Both the position numbers and the translations under genes were made by a program. Positions 1-9,920 of a stretch of 64,000 nt of DNA are shown here, in pieces (position 1 is the first letter of the stretch; each line of letters starts with the position of its first letter). The stretch is from Streptomyces werraensis (GTDB lineage: Bacteria > Actinomycetota > Actinomycetes > Streptomycetales > Streptomycetaceae). The notes beneath the pieces were generated by a model that worked only from the letters and a program-made list of their open reading frames with translations, did not search any database and was not told where the DNA came from. Where the stretch lies: contig BNBX01000002.1 in assembly GCA_014656175.1 (NCBI GenBank), forward strand, positions 310,001-374,000. Direction: 5' to 3'.

Positions 1-232
1 GCTCGCGGGCCGGCGGTTGAAGCCCCCAGCCCCCCTCGGTGGGAAGTCGTCGGATTCCACGGACGGAGAGCGGATCCGCCCGGCCGATCGCGTCTGCTCT
101 CACAAGCGGGCAGCCGTATCGGGCCACCGTTTCCAGCAGGGAGAGCAGGTGGTGGCGAGGCCGGGACGGCAGGGGAGTCGGGCGTAGTCGCCGCCGTCCG
201 GGTTCTAGACCCTGGTGATGGAGCTGGATGCT

Positions 233-385
233 TCAGGGGCCGATGGTCATGGTCCGGTCGGTGAAGCCGGTGTACGCCGGACTCCATGCGCCGGCGGCGC
301 CGACGAGGTGGAGAGCGCCATGACGCGCCACGTTGGCCGCGTGCGCGGTCCGGGCGGCGATGACATCGTGTGACGGCGTGTGATG
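233..385 (-). pseudogene. Possible remnant of a coding sequence
   Basis: Between an in-frame stop at 388-386 and a TGA at 235-233, the minus strand reads as ordinary-looking protein ending GFTDRTMTIGP. There is no start codon with a ribosome binding site in that frame. After the TGA the same frame stays open to base 1 with further protein-like sequence (for example RHHLLSLLETVARYGCPLV). The simplest reading is a decayed gene broken by stops. I do not recognise the family. Chance open frames in GC-rich DNA are common, so this is weak. Confidence 0.2.
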
Positions 386-582
386 CTACCCATGGGATTC
401 CTCTTCTGTGTTCGCGCTGGCGCTGAAGTGCGGAAGGCGGCGATCAGTGGAGGTGTACGGGCGGGCGACGCGTGCTGGTGGACCACGGTCCGGAGTCCAG
501 CCGTGTCGGGGCGGCTCCTGACCGACGCCGGGACCGATGTGAGCGATCGTCTCTTGGGACGTCCCACCGGCCCGCCTGACGA

Positions 583-602
583 TTGTTCGATATATCGTTC
601 AA
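583..602. promoter_or_regulatory. Orphan operator-like palindrome
   Basis: The core CGATATATCG (588-597) is a perfect palindrome, flanked symmetrically by TTG (583-585) and CAA (600-602). AT-rich palindromes of this kind often bind small dimeric regulators such as the PadR type. No intact gene follows on either side, so it may be a leftover from a lost regulator gene. The protein that would bind is unknown. Confidence 0.35.
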
Positions 603-1047
603 CGTTCGCCGACCTGAACGGAGAGTAGGTTGGGGCTGACGGGGTGTCAATCGCGGGATGTGGCGCCTGTCGGTCACATTTGGCGCGGCTCTGAGGTCGT
701 TCGAAGAGGTCATTCTTGAGTGGGGCGTGAGGAGCTACGAAATACCAACGAAATCCAAAGCGGGAGCCGACGATGCGGGAGATAGTTATCGGGCCGTCGG
801 CGCTCCCGCAATGTGTCACTTCCGAAACTCAACGAAATCGACCTGCCCGCTCGCTGTCCGAAACTGTTCCACGCCAGGAAGGGGAGGCTCCGGACCGCTC
901 TGCGGTCGGCTGCGGCGATCGGCTGATCCAGAACGAGGGATTGCGCCTGCCGCCTGCTGCGGCGGCCCACCATACGAAGCCCGGGCCGCCGACACGATCG
1001 CCCGGGCCGAGCGCGAGGGCCTTGTCCCACACGGGCTTACATGTTGA

Positions 1048-1083
1048 GGTGTCGTGCCCCTTGCCTCCAAGAGGCACGACACC
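1048..1083 (-). terminator. Hairpin terminator of the HTH-MurA gene
   Basis: The arms GGTGTCGTGCC (1048-1058) and GGCACGACACC (1073-1083) pair perfectly over 11 bp. A second 4-bp stem inside the loop pairs 1060-1063 with 1068-1071. The hairpin lies 8 bp beyond the stop codon of the minus-strand gene ending at 1091. There is no clear T-run, as is usual in Streptomyces. Confidence 0.7.
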
Positions 1084-1090
1084 ACGACGG

Positions 1091-2620
1091 TCAGATGTCC
1101 CGGAAGATCTCGATCTGCGCCCCGATCGAGTTCAGCCGCTCCGCCAGGTCCTCGTAACCGCGGTTGATGACGTACACGTTGCGCAGCACCGACGTCCCTT
1201 CCGCCGCCATCATGGCGAGGAGGACGACCACGGCCGGGCGCAGGGCCGGCGGGCACATCATCTCGGCCGCGCGCCAGCGGGTCGGGCCCTCGACCAGGAC
1301 GCGGTGCGGGTCCAGCAACTGCAGGCGGCCGCCCAGGCGGTTGAGGTCGGTCAGGTAGATCGCGCGGTTGTCGTAGACCCAGTCGTGGATGAGGGTCTTG
1401 CCCTGCGCCACCGCCGCGATCGCCGCGAAGAACGGCACGTTGTCGATGTTCAGGCCCGGGAACGGCATCGGGTGGATCTTGTCGATCGGCGCCTCCAGCT
1501 TGGAGGGCCGGACGGTCAGGTCCACCAGCCGCGTACGGCCGTTGTCCGCGAAGTACTCCGGCGTGCGGTCGTGGTCGAGGCCCATCTCCTCCAGGACCGC
1601 CAGCTCGATCTCCAGGAACTCGATCGGCACCCGGCGAACCGTCAGCTCCGACTCCGTCACCACCGCGGCAGCCACCAGGCTCATCGCCTCGACCGGGTCC
1701 TCGGAGGGGGAGTAGTCCACGTCCACGTCGATCTTCGGCACACCGTGCACGGTCAGCGTCGTCGTGCCGATGCCGTCGACCTTGACGCCCAGCGCCTCCA
1801 GGAAGAAGCACAGGTCCTGGACCATGTAGTTGGAGGACGCGTTGCGGATGACGGTCGTGCCGTCGTGCCGCGCCGCGGCCAGCAGCGCGTTCTCGGTGAC
1901 CGTGTCCCCGCGCTCGGTCAGCACGATGGGACGGTCCGGGGCGACGGCGCGGTCGACCACCGCGTGGTACTGGCCCTCCGTCGCCGCGATGTCCAGGCCG
2001 AACCGGCGCAGCGCGATCATGTGCGGCTCCACCGTGCGCGTGCCGAGGTCGCACCCGCCGGCGTACGGCAGCATGAAGCGGTCCATGCGGTGCAGCAGCG
2101 GGCCGAGGAACATGATGATCGAGCGGGTGCGGCGGGCCGCCTCCGCGTCGATCGCCGCGAGGTCCAGCTCGGCGGGCGGCACGATCTCCAGGTCGACGCC
2201 GTCGTTGATCCAGCGGGTGCGCACGCCGATGGAGTTCAGCACCTCCAGGAGGCGGTACACCTCCTCGATGCGGGCGACGCGGCGCAGCACCGTGCGGCCG
2301 CTGTTGAGCAGCGACGCGCACAGCAGTGCCACGCACGCGTTCTTGCTCGTCTTCACGTCGATGGCGCCGGAGAGCCGGCGGCCGCCCACCACACGCAGAT
2401 GCATCGGACCGGCGTAGCCGAGCGAGACGATCTCACTGTCCAGCGCCTCGCCGATGCGGGCGATCATCTCAAGGCTGATGTTCTGGTTGCCGCGCTCGAT
2501 CCGGTTGACGGCGCTCTGACTGGTACCCAGAGCCTCCGCGAGCTGGGTTTGTGTCCAGCCGCGGTGCTGCCTGGCGTCACGGATGAGCTTGCCGATGCGT
2601 ACGAGGTAGTCGTCTGCCAT
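1091..2620 (-). CDS. MurA-like enolpyruvyl transferase with N-terminal HTH domain
   Basis: This 509-residue protein joins an XRE-type helix-turn-helix (about residues 5-65, with TQTQLAEALGTSQSAVNRIE) to a complete UDP-N-acetylglucosamine 1-carboxyvinyltransferase fold (about 70-509). MurA transfers enolpyruvate from PEP to UDP-GlcNAc, the first committed step of peptidoglycan synthesis. The active-site cysteine is present as C190 in GGCDLGTR, and the substrate lysine region SKNA and the C-terminal INRGYEDL block are kept. Ordinary MurA is about 420-450 residues, so the extra length is the HTH. The catalytic residues suggest a real enzyme, but whether it serves the wall or acts as a substrate-sensing regulator is inference. 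A palindrome lies directly upstream. No clear ribosome binding site precedes the ATG, so the start is fairly but not fully certain. Confidence 0.9.
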   Translation of the reverse strand: MADDYLVRIGKLIRDARQHRGWTQTQLAEALGTSQSAVNRIERGNQNISLEMIARIGEALDSEIVSLGYAGPMHLRVVGGRRLSGAIDVKTSKNACVALLCASLLNSGRTVLRRVARIEEVYRLLEVLNSIGVRTRWINDGVDLEIVPPAELDLAAIDAEAARRTRSIIMFLGPLLHRMDRFMLPYAGGCDLGTRTVEPHMIALRRFGLDIAATEGQYHAVVDRAVAPDRPIVLTERGDTVTENALLAAARHDGTTVIRNASSNYMVQDLCFFLEALGVKVDGIGTTTLTVHGVPKIDVDVDYSPSEDPVEAMSLVAAAVVTESELTVRRVPIEFLEIELAVLEEMGLDHDRTPEYFADNGRTRLVDLTVRPSKLEAPIDKIHPMPFPGLNIDNVPFFAAIAAVAQGKTLIHDWVYDNRAIYLTDLNRLGGRLQLLDPHRVLVEGPTRWRAAEMMCPPALRPAVVVLLAMMAAEGTSVLRNVYVINRGYEDLAERLNSIGAQIEIFRDI

Positions 2621-2631
2621 GAGGTTGAGGC

Positions 2632-2649
2632 TATCTCAGATATGAGATG
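2632..2649. promoter_or_regulatory. Palindromic operator upstream of the HTH-MurA gene
   Basis: TATCTCAGATATGAGATG contains the inverted repeat ATCTCA (2633-2638) / TGAGAT (2643-2648). It lies 13-28 bp upstream of the start codon of the HTH-MurA gene, where a bound protein would block transcription. The 18-bp layout, TATCTC then six bases then GAGAT, is the same as the palindrome upstream of aconitase at 3288-3305. It could be an autoregulatory site for the HTH domain or a site for a shared regulator. Confidence 0.55.
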
Positions 2650-2709
2650 GCACCTCTTGGGGGGTCCGTTCGGGTGACAGTCGGGTGATGTGACGTCAAT
2701 GTGCCCCGG

Positions 2710-2913
2710 CTATCCGCTGGTCCGGCTGCTGCGGGTGGTGCGCCGCCACCCGAAAGGTCCGGGCAAATCCATCGATGTCGTACGACGTCCGGTACTGCTC
2801 CGCGTGTGCCGGGGTCCGTTCTTCCCGCCGGTGGTGATGGACCACGACTTCTTGTTGATGTTCAGCCGCACCCCCGGAAGGATCCGGAAACTCTTACGGA
2901 ACGTGAGGGGCAT
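2710..2913 (-). CDS. DUF4236-family small protein
   Basis: This 67-residue protein begins MPLTFRKSFRILPGVRLNIN and has the layout of DUF4236: a basic FRKSFRI opening, a PGVRLN turn, a Gly/Lys-rich middle and a TTSMDLPG-type end. The family usually occurs as one short beta-rich repeat at the N terminus of small proteins; its function is unknown. The ATG at 2913 is preceded by a strong AGGGAGG ribosome binding site 7 bp away, which argues that it is translated. The frame could be extended upstream to 2994, but that part has no family similarity. It lies 89 bp from the HTH-MurA start, on the same strand, and could be cotranscribed with it. Confidence 0.7.
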   Translation of the reverse strand: MPLTFRKSFRILPGVRLNINKKSWSITTGGKNGPRHTRSSTGRRTTSMDLPGPFGWRRTTRSSRTSG

Positions 2914-2987
2914 CCTCGCCTCCCTGGTCGGGCCCGTTCGGGCCTGCCGTGACTGACTGTGTCTCAGTCGGATACCCCGGTCCGCGG

Positions 2988-3108
2988 CCGTCATGGCAGC
3001 CGCCGGCAGCCGTCATAACCGTCATGGCAGCCGCCGACGGCCGTCATGACCGTCATGGCAGCCGCCGGCGGCCGTCACGGCCGTCATGGCGCCCGTCGGC
3101 CGTCACGG
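2988..3108. repeat. 31-bp tandem repeat, about 3.5 copies
   Basis: Three consecutive 31-bp units (2988-3018, 3019-3049, 3050-3080) and a shorter, diverged fourth (3081-3108) share the pattern CCGTCATGGCAGCCGCCG then a GGCCGTCA-type ending. Units differ at only a few positions. They lie between the divergent DUF4236 gene and aconitase. They contain overlapping GCCGTCATGGC elements that are nearly self-complementary. No coding role is evident. Confidence 0.85.
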
Positions 3109-3287
3109 CCGCCCTGTCCGCGCACGGCCCGCACGGCGCCGCCGGCCGTGTCAGCCGTGGCGCCGAGCCGCCCGCGGCGGGAGGGTGGGGGAAGCGAAGG
3201 AAGGGAAGGGCGAAGGCGTGCCCGAGAGGGCACGGGAAGGGCGCACCGGAACCCGGGCATGACCATTCCGCGCCCGTGTACTAGAGT

Positions 3288-3305
3288 TATCTCGACATCG
3301 AGATA
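3288..3305. promoter_or_regulatory. Perfect palindrome upstream of aconitase, TamR-type site
   Basis: TATCTCGACATCGAGATA has perfect 8-bp arms around CA. It lies about 130-148 bp upstream of the aconitase start. In S. coelicolor the MarR-family regulator TamR is reported to control aconitase together with malate synthase, isocitrate dehydrogenase and trans-aconitate methyltransferase through palindromes in their promoters. This sequence fits that role. The assignment is from memory and the binding protein is not in the window. Confidence 0.6.
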
Positions 3306-3336
3306 TCTGCCGAGGCGCACCGCGGTCGCCATGCGA

Positions 3337-3361
3337 GTTAGGCCTACCTAACTTAGCCTGA
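3337..3361. promoter_or_regulatory. TTAGG/CCTAA iron-box-like element
   Basis: GTTAGG (3337-3342) and CCTAAC (3347-3352) form an inverted repeat with a 4-bp spacer, followed by TTAGCCTGA. The TTAGG/CCTAA half-sites resemble those bound by DtxR/DmdR-type iron regulators, but the spacing is not the standard 19-bp box. Published work on Streptomyces aconitase noted putative iron and oxidative-stress sites upstream, which is consistent. It could instead be part of the promoter. Confidence 0.35.
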
Positions 3362-3435
3362 CCTCACCGGAACGGCCAAGCCGGCGTGGCGGCACGATTG
3401 ACGGTGGTACGCGCACATCAATGAAGGAGACTGTC

Positions 3436-6270
<2,835 letters not shown>

Positions 6271-6308
6271 GCGGCTCGATCCGCGAGCAAGCGGCAGGCA
6301 GGGCGGAC

Positions 6309-6344
6309 CGAGGGCCGCATCCCCGCGCGGGGATGCGGCCCTCG
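6309..6344 (+). terminator. Perfect 18-bp hairpin terminator of acnA
   Basis: The 36-bp segment is a perfect palindrome with arms CGAGGGCCGCATCCCCGC and its complement. It lies 39 bp after the aconitase stop codon. There is no T-run, as is common in high-GC actinobacteria. Confidence 0.85.
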
Positions 6345-6439
6345 GGCGTCCCCGGGCCGCGCCGGCGTCCGCGGCCGATACGCGCGGTAACCGTTTACAT
6401 CCCCGCCCCCCGGCGCTACCGTCCCTGTCACGGACGAGG

Positions 6440-6453
6440 TGGGAGCGCTCCCA
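6440..6453. promoter_or_regulatory. CebR box
   Basis: TGGGAGCGCTCCCA is a perfect 14-bp palindrome identical to the operator described for CebR, the LacI-family repressor that responds to cello-oligosaccharides in Streptomyces. It normally controls cebEFG and cellulase genes. Here the only downstream gene is the short membrane protein starting at 6529, 75 bp away. No cellulase or ceb transporter is adjacent. Confidence 0.75.
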
Positions 6454-6528
6454 TGAGTGTGGCGGACCGGAACCCGTCGCCGGGGCGCCGCCACCTCGTC
6501 CGCCCCCACAGTCGCGGACGGGAGTGTC

Positions 6529-6822
6529 ATGATCACGTCACTGAGCGACCCCGGCGCGAGGACGGCCCGGCACAGGGGCGACATGGTTCTGTTCGTCGTC
6601 CTCGTCTGCGTCCTGGCCGCGGTGCCGGCGGCCGGCCTGGCTCTGACCTCGGGCGCCGTGACCCACACCCGCCCCGACACGCTGCCACGCTCCGAACTGC
6701 GCGCCGTGCTCTGCCGCGCGGGCCCGCTCACGGCCCCCGGGGCACTCACGCGCCCAGCACCGCGCGCAGCCATCCCAGTTGCCGCCGGACATGCACCGCG
6801 TCCCCGCCCTCATGCCCGTTGA
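6529..6822 (+). CDS. Short predicted membrane or secreted protein
   Basis: A 97-residue frame opens with MITSLSDPGARTARHRGDM, followed by one hydrophobic helix (about residues 19-44) that could be a signal anchor. The remainder is Pro/Ala/Arg-rich. The ATG has a GGGAG ribosome binding site 4 bp upstream, and a CebR box lies just before it. The last 77 bp overlap the 3' end of the convergent esterase gene, and the C-terminal third is low complexity, so the gene may have lost its original end. I recognise no domain. It may be the stub of a larger secreted protein, such as a cellulase, whose body is gone. Confidence 0.4.
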   Translation: MITSLSDPGARTARHRGDMVLFVVLVCVLAAVPAAGLALTSGAVTHTRPDTLPRSELRAVLCRAGPLTAPGALTRPAPRAAIPVAAGHAPRPRPHAR

Positions 6823-7738
6823 ACGGGTACGCGTGCAGCACCTTCTCCTCCTGGCCGCCCGTCAGCTCCGCGTACCGGTTGTACGCCGCGTACGCCCCGC
6901 TCGGCGGGCACACCGTGTCGCGCAGGCCCACGCCGAAGTGGGCGGGCGCCTGGGCACGACGGGCGAAGGAGATGCCCTCGACGTAGGACAGCGTGCGATG
7001 GACCGCCTCCTCCGCGCCCCGGTGCACGGCGAGATACGCGCTGATCTCGCCGTACGGGGAGGCGTCCGTGAGGTCCAGCGCGCGGCGGATCCCGCACAGG
7101 AAGGGCGCGGTGACCAGGACCGCCGCGAGGTCCGGCACCAGTCCCGCGACCGCCAGCGCGACGCCCCCGCCCTGGCTGTTGCCGACCGCCGCGACCCGGG
7201 AGGCGTCCACACCCGGCAGCGCGCGCACCGCCTCCACCGCGCGCACCGCGTCGGTGATCAGCCGGCGGTAGTGGTGGTCGCGCGGGTCGAGCAGTCCCCG
7301 CGTGGCCGGTCCGGGGCCGCCGGGCGCGCCGGCGTGCGGGTCGGGGGTGTCCCCGCCGCACCCGTACTGGTCGCCCTGGCCCCGGTTGTCCATCAGCAGG
7401 TGCGCGTACCCGGCGTTGACCCAGGTGAGCCGCTCGTGGGGGAGGCCCCGCCCGCGCCCGTACCCGGCGAACTCCACCACGGCCGGGAGGGGTTCGCCCA
7501 CCCCGGCCGGGCGGCTGAACCACCCCCGCACCGGATCGCCCGCGAACCCGCGGAACGCCACGTCCCATGTCCGGGTCAGCCGCAGCCCGTTGTCCACCGG
7601 GCCGGCGGAGACCAGCGCGTCGCCCGCGCCTGCCGCCTCCTCGAGCGTGCGCTTCCAGAAGTCGTCGAAGTCCACGGGTTCGGCGACGTCCGGACGGTGG
7701 CGCTCCAGGTCGGCAGGGGGCAGGTCGAAGGCGGGCAC
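6746..7738 (-). CDS. Acetyl xylan esterase / cephalosporin-C deacetylase (CE7)
   Basis: This 330-residue alpha/beta-hydrolase carries all three CE7 motifs: RGQ (119-121), GNSQGG with nucleophile S188, and HE with H309; D274 (LRDTVCPP) completes the triad. CE7 enzymes remove acetyl groups from xylo-oligosaccharides and from cephalosporin C. There is no signal peptide, so it should act in the cytoplasm on imported acetylated oligosaccharides. It is divergent from the xylo-oligosaccharide ABC operon starting at 7994, and both promoters carry GAAA/TTTC palindromes, supporting a xylan role. The GTG start has a GAGGTG ribosome binding site 6 bp upstream. Length is normal for the family. Confidence 0.93.
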   Translation of the reverse strand: MPAFDLPPADLERHRPDVAEPVDFDDFWKRTLEEAAGAGDALVSAGPVDNGLRLTRTWDVAFRGFAGDPVRGWFSRPAGVGEPLPAVVEFAGYGRGRGLPHERLTWVNAGYAHLLMDNRGQGDQYGCGGDTPDPHAGAPGGPGPATRGLLDPRDHHYRRLITDAVRAVEAVRALPGVDASRVAAVGNSQGGGVALAVAGLVPDLAAVLVTAPFLCGIRRALDLTDASPYGEISAYLAVHRGAEEAVHRTLSYVEGISFARRAQAPAHFGVGLRDTVCPPSGAYAAYNRYAELTGGQEEKVLHAYPFNGHEGGDAVHVRRQLGWLRAVLGA

Positions 7739-7795
7739 GCGGCACCTCGCAGGCTCGGACGGCCGGCGCCCCCGATCGTTGCGGGCGGACCGCAG

Positions 7796-7803
7796 GAAAT
7801 TTC
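7796..7803. promoter_or_regulatory. GAAATTTC half of a divergent xylan-type control region
   Basis: GAAATTTC, within GGAAATTTCGG, is a small palindrome 58 bp upstream of the CE7 esterase start. It resembles the GAAA-n-TTTC boxes reported in front of Streptomyces xylanase and related genes. On its own it is short enough to be chance; its value is its pairing with the better site at 7953-7963. Confidence 0.35.
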
Positions 7804-7952
7804 GGTGGACGGTAACAGATCAAGGCCGGGTTCCACAGCGGCTCGTTCCGGACTTCCACGCGGCCGTGATGAAGGCAAAAGTCGTGCGCACAGCACCCAT
7901 TGACACCGCTTACCACGACTCATAAGTTGCCGCGAAGTTATCGGCAGGCGCT

Positions 7953-7963
7953 CGAAAGTTTCG
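7953..7963. promoter_or_regulatory. CGAAAGTTTCG xylan-type operator
   Basis: CGAAAGTTTCG is a perfect palindrome about a central base, 31 bp upstream of the first permease gene at 7994. CGAA-N-TTCG and GAAA-N-TTTC palindromes are known in front of Streptomyces xylanase, xylosidase and bxl genes and are bound by LacI-type repressors (BxlR/XlnR). This supports a xylo-oligosaccharide substrate for the operon. Confidence 0.6.
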
Positions 7964-7993
7964 GTTCTGTGTCAGGCACGGGAGGCCCGGGCA

Positions 7994-8986
7994 ATGAGCA
8001 GCTCCACCACGTCCGCTCCATCTCCGGGCACCCAGAAGCCGCCGCCCGCGCCCCCGCCCCGCCGGCGCATCCGGTCGTCCACGGCCACCGGCCGGCGGCG
8101 CGCGCTGCGCAGGGACTGGCAGCTCTACTCGCTGGCCGTGCTGCCGCTGCTGTTCTTCCTGGTGTTCCGCTATCTGCCGATGATCGGCAACGTGATCGCG
8201 TTCCGCCGCTTCGAACCGGGCGGGTCGATCCTCGGCGAGTACTGGGTGGGCCTGCGCTACGTCGAGATGTTCCTGTCCGACCCGACGTTCTGGCAGGTCT
8301 TCCGCAACACCCTGTGGATCGGCGGGCTGACGCTCGTCTTCTGCTTCCCCGTCCCCCTCGTGCTCGCCCTGCTGCTCAACGAGGTCCGCCGCAGGTCGTT
8401 GAAACGATTCGTGCAGTCGGTGTCGTACCTGCCGCACTTCCTGTCCGTCGTGATCGTCGCCGGCATCACGATGCAGATGCTCGCCACGGACGGCCCGGTC
8501 AACCATGTCCTCGGCTGGTTCGGGCACGACCCGATCCGCTTCATCCAGGAGCCCGACTGGTTCCGCACCGTCTACGTCGGATCCGAGATCTGGCAGACCG
8601 CCGGCTGGGGCACGATCCTCTACCTCGCCGCGCTCACCACCATCGACGAGGACCTGTACGAGGCAGCCCGGATCGACGGCGCGAACCGCTGGCGGCAGAT
8701 CTGGCACGTCACCCTGCCCGGCATCCGCCCCACCATGATCACGCTGCTGATCCTCAACATCGGCACGTTCCTGGCCGTCGGTTTCGAGAAGGTCCTGTTG
8801 CTCTACAACCCGCTGACATATCCCACCGCCGACGTGATCTCCACGTACCTCTACCGCACCGGTGTGGAGTCCAACAGCTTCAGCTACGCCGCCGCCATCG
8901 GCCTGTTCGAGGCGGTCATCGGCCTGGTGCTGATCACCTCCGCCAACCAGCTGTCGCGCCGCACGGTGGGGACGAGCCTGTGGTGA
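7994..8986 (+). CDS. Sugar ABC transporter permease, LplB type
   Basis: This is a 330-residue inner-membrane permease with a long basic N terminus (about 40 residues) and six predicted membrane helices. The cytoplasmic ATPase-docking loop is EAARIDGANRWRQIWHVTLPG. Similarity is closest to the LplB/YteP subgroup used for oligosaccharides from pectin and xylan. A GGGAGG ribosome binding site precedes the ATG. It is the first gene of a five-gene operon (permease, permease, binding protein, GH39, YesL-like) without an ATPase, so MsiK or a similar shared ATPase is presumably used. Confidence 0.9.
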   Translation: MSSSTTSAPSPGTQKPPPAPPPRRRIRSSTATGRRRALRRDWQLYSLAVLPLLFFLVFRYLPMIGNVIAFRRFEPGGSILGEYWVGLRYVEMFLSDPTFWQVFRNTLWIGGLTLVFCFPVPLVLALLLNEVRRRSLKRFVQSVSYLPHFLSVVIVAGITMQMLATDGPVNHVLGWFGHDPIRFIQEPDWFRTVYVGSEIWQTAGWGTILYLAALTTIDEDLYEAARIDGANRWRQIWHVTLPGIRPTMITLLILNIGTFLAVGFEKVLLLYNPLTYPTADVISTYLYRTGVESNSFSYAAAIGLFEAVIGLVLITSANQLSRRTVGTSLW

Positions 8987-9861
8987 GCACGATCCGCCCC
9001 TCCCGGGGATACCGCGTCTTCCAGGGCGTCAACGGCGTGATCCTCACCCTGGTCGTGCTGATCACGCTGTACCCGTTCGTCAACATCGTCGCCCGCTCGT
9101 TCAGCGGCGAGAAGGAGATCCGCGCCGGTGACGTGACGCTGTGGCCCAAGGGCTTCAACCTCACCACCTACGAGATCGTCTTCTCCGACTCGATGTTCTG
9201 GCGGAACTACGGCAACACCGTCCTCTACACGGTCGTCGCCACCGCCGTCGCCATGGTGCTCACCACCTGCTACGCCTACGTCCTGTCCAAGCACCACCTC
9301 AGGGGCCGCGGGGCGCTGGTCGGGATCGCCGTGTTCACCATGTTCTTCACCGGCGGTCTCATCCCCAACTACGTCCTGATCACCAGCCTCGGGCTGAAGA
9401 ACAGCGTGTGGGCCATCGCCCTGCCGAACGCGATCAGCGTCTTCAACCTGCTGGTGATGAAGGCCTTCTTCGAGAGTCTGCCGTCGGAGCTGGAGGAGGC
9501 AGCGCAGATCGACGGCCTCAGCACCTACGGCATCCTGCTGCGGATCGTGCTGCCGCTGTCCAAGGCGGTCGTCGCGACCATGGTGCTGTTCTACTCGGTG
9601 TCCTTCTGGAACTCCTGGTTCTCGGCGTTCCTCTACATGGACCGCACCGAGCTGATGCCGGTCACGGTGTATCTGCGCAACCTCCTCGCCGGCGCCACCG
9701 GAGGCACCGCCGCCGGCGCGGGCACCGAAAGCCTCACCCAGGTCAACGCCAACATCCAGGCGGTGACGATCGTGCTCACCTCGCTGCCGATCCTCTGCGT
9801 GTACCCGTTCGTGCAGCGCTACTTCGTCTCCGGCGTGATGCTCGGCGCGGTCAAGGGCTGA
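8983..9861 (+). CDS. Sugar ABC transporter permease, YtcP type
   Basis: A 292-residue partner permease whose GTG start overlaps the stop of the preceding gene (GTGA), indicating translational coupling. It has six predicted helices and the docking loop EEAAQIDGLSTYGILLRIVLPLS. It belongs to the YtcP/YesQ branch, which pairs with LplB-type permeases. A second GTG at 8980 is also possible. It forms the channel for the oligosaccharide delivered by the lipoprotein at 9921. Confidence 0.9.
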   Translation: MSTIRPSRGYRVFQGVNGVILTLVVLITLYPFVNIVARSFSGEKEIRAGDVTLWPKGFNLTTYEIVFSDSMFWRNYGNTVLYTVVATAVAMVLTTCYAYVLSKHHLRGRGALVGIAVFTMFFTGGLIPNYVLITSLGLKNSVWAIALPNAISVFNLLVMKAFFESLPSELEEAAQIDGLSTYGILLRIVLPLSKAVVATMVLFYSVSFWNSWFSAFLYMDRTELMPVTVYLRNLLAGATGGTAAGAGTESLTQVNANIQAVTIVLTSLPILCVYPFVQRYFVSGVMLGAVKG

Positions 9862-9920
9862 CGGCCGCCGGCGCTCCACCCATCCCCCCTTCAGGCAACC
9901 CCCACGTCACAGGAGTCCCC

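Larger units (their letters stand above)
1..1047. other. Gene-poor, probably decayed segment
   Basis: No reading frame here has the combination of a ribosome binding site, strong third-position GC bias and protein-like composition seen in the rest of the window. The open frames are low-complexity Arg/Pro/Ser translations of GC-rich DNA. AT-rich patches occur near 580-605 and 720-770. Two recognisable items are listed separately: a palindrome at 583-602 and a possible gene remnant at 233-385. An 8-bp inverted repeat (TGCGGGAG 774-781, CTCCCGCA 803-810) has no obvious role. On the minus strand a frame from about 230 down to base 1 reads as plausible protein and may belong to the same remnant, running off the window. 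Confidence 0.5.

Noticed and set aside
203..213. TTCTAGACC resembling a DasR site
   Set aside because: The core TCTAGA is present, but the flanks break symmetry directly next to it, and no GlcNAc gene is adjacent.
773..2677. Long + strand open frame over the HTH-MurA gene
   Set aside because: It is the mirror of the real minus-strand gene: Arg/Val/His/Asp-rich with no domain, no ribosome binding site, and the opposite codon-position bias.
2690..2956. Short + strand frames over the DUF4236 gene
   Set aside because: No ribosome binding site or family match; the minus-strand frame there has both.
3049..3351. Short + frame over the repeats and the aconitase promoter
   Set aside because: It runs through the tandem repeat and the operator palindromes, with Arg/Pro-rich content and no family match.
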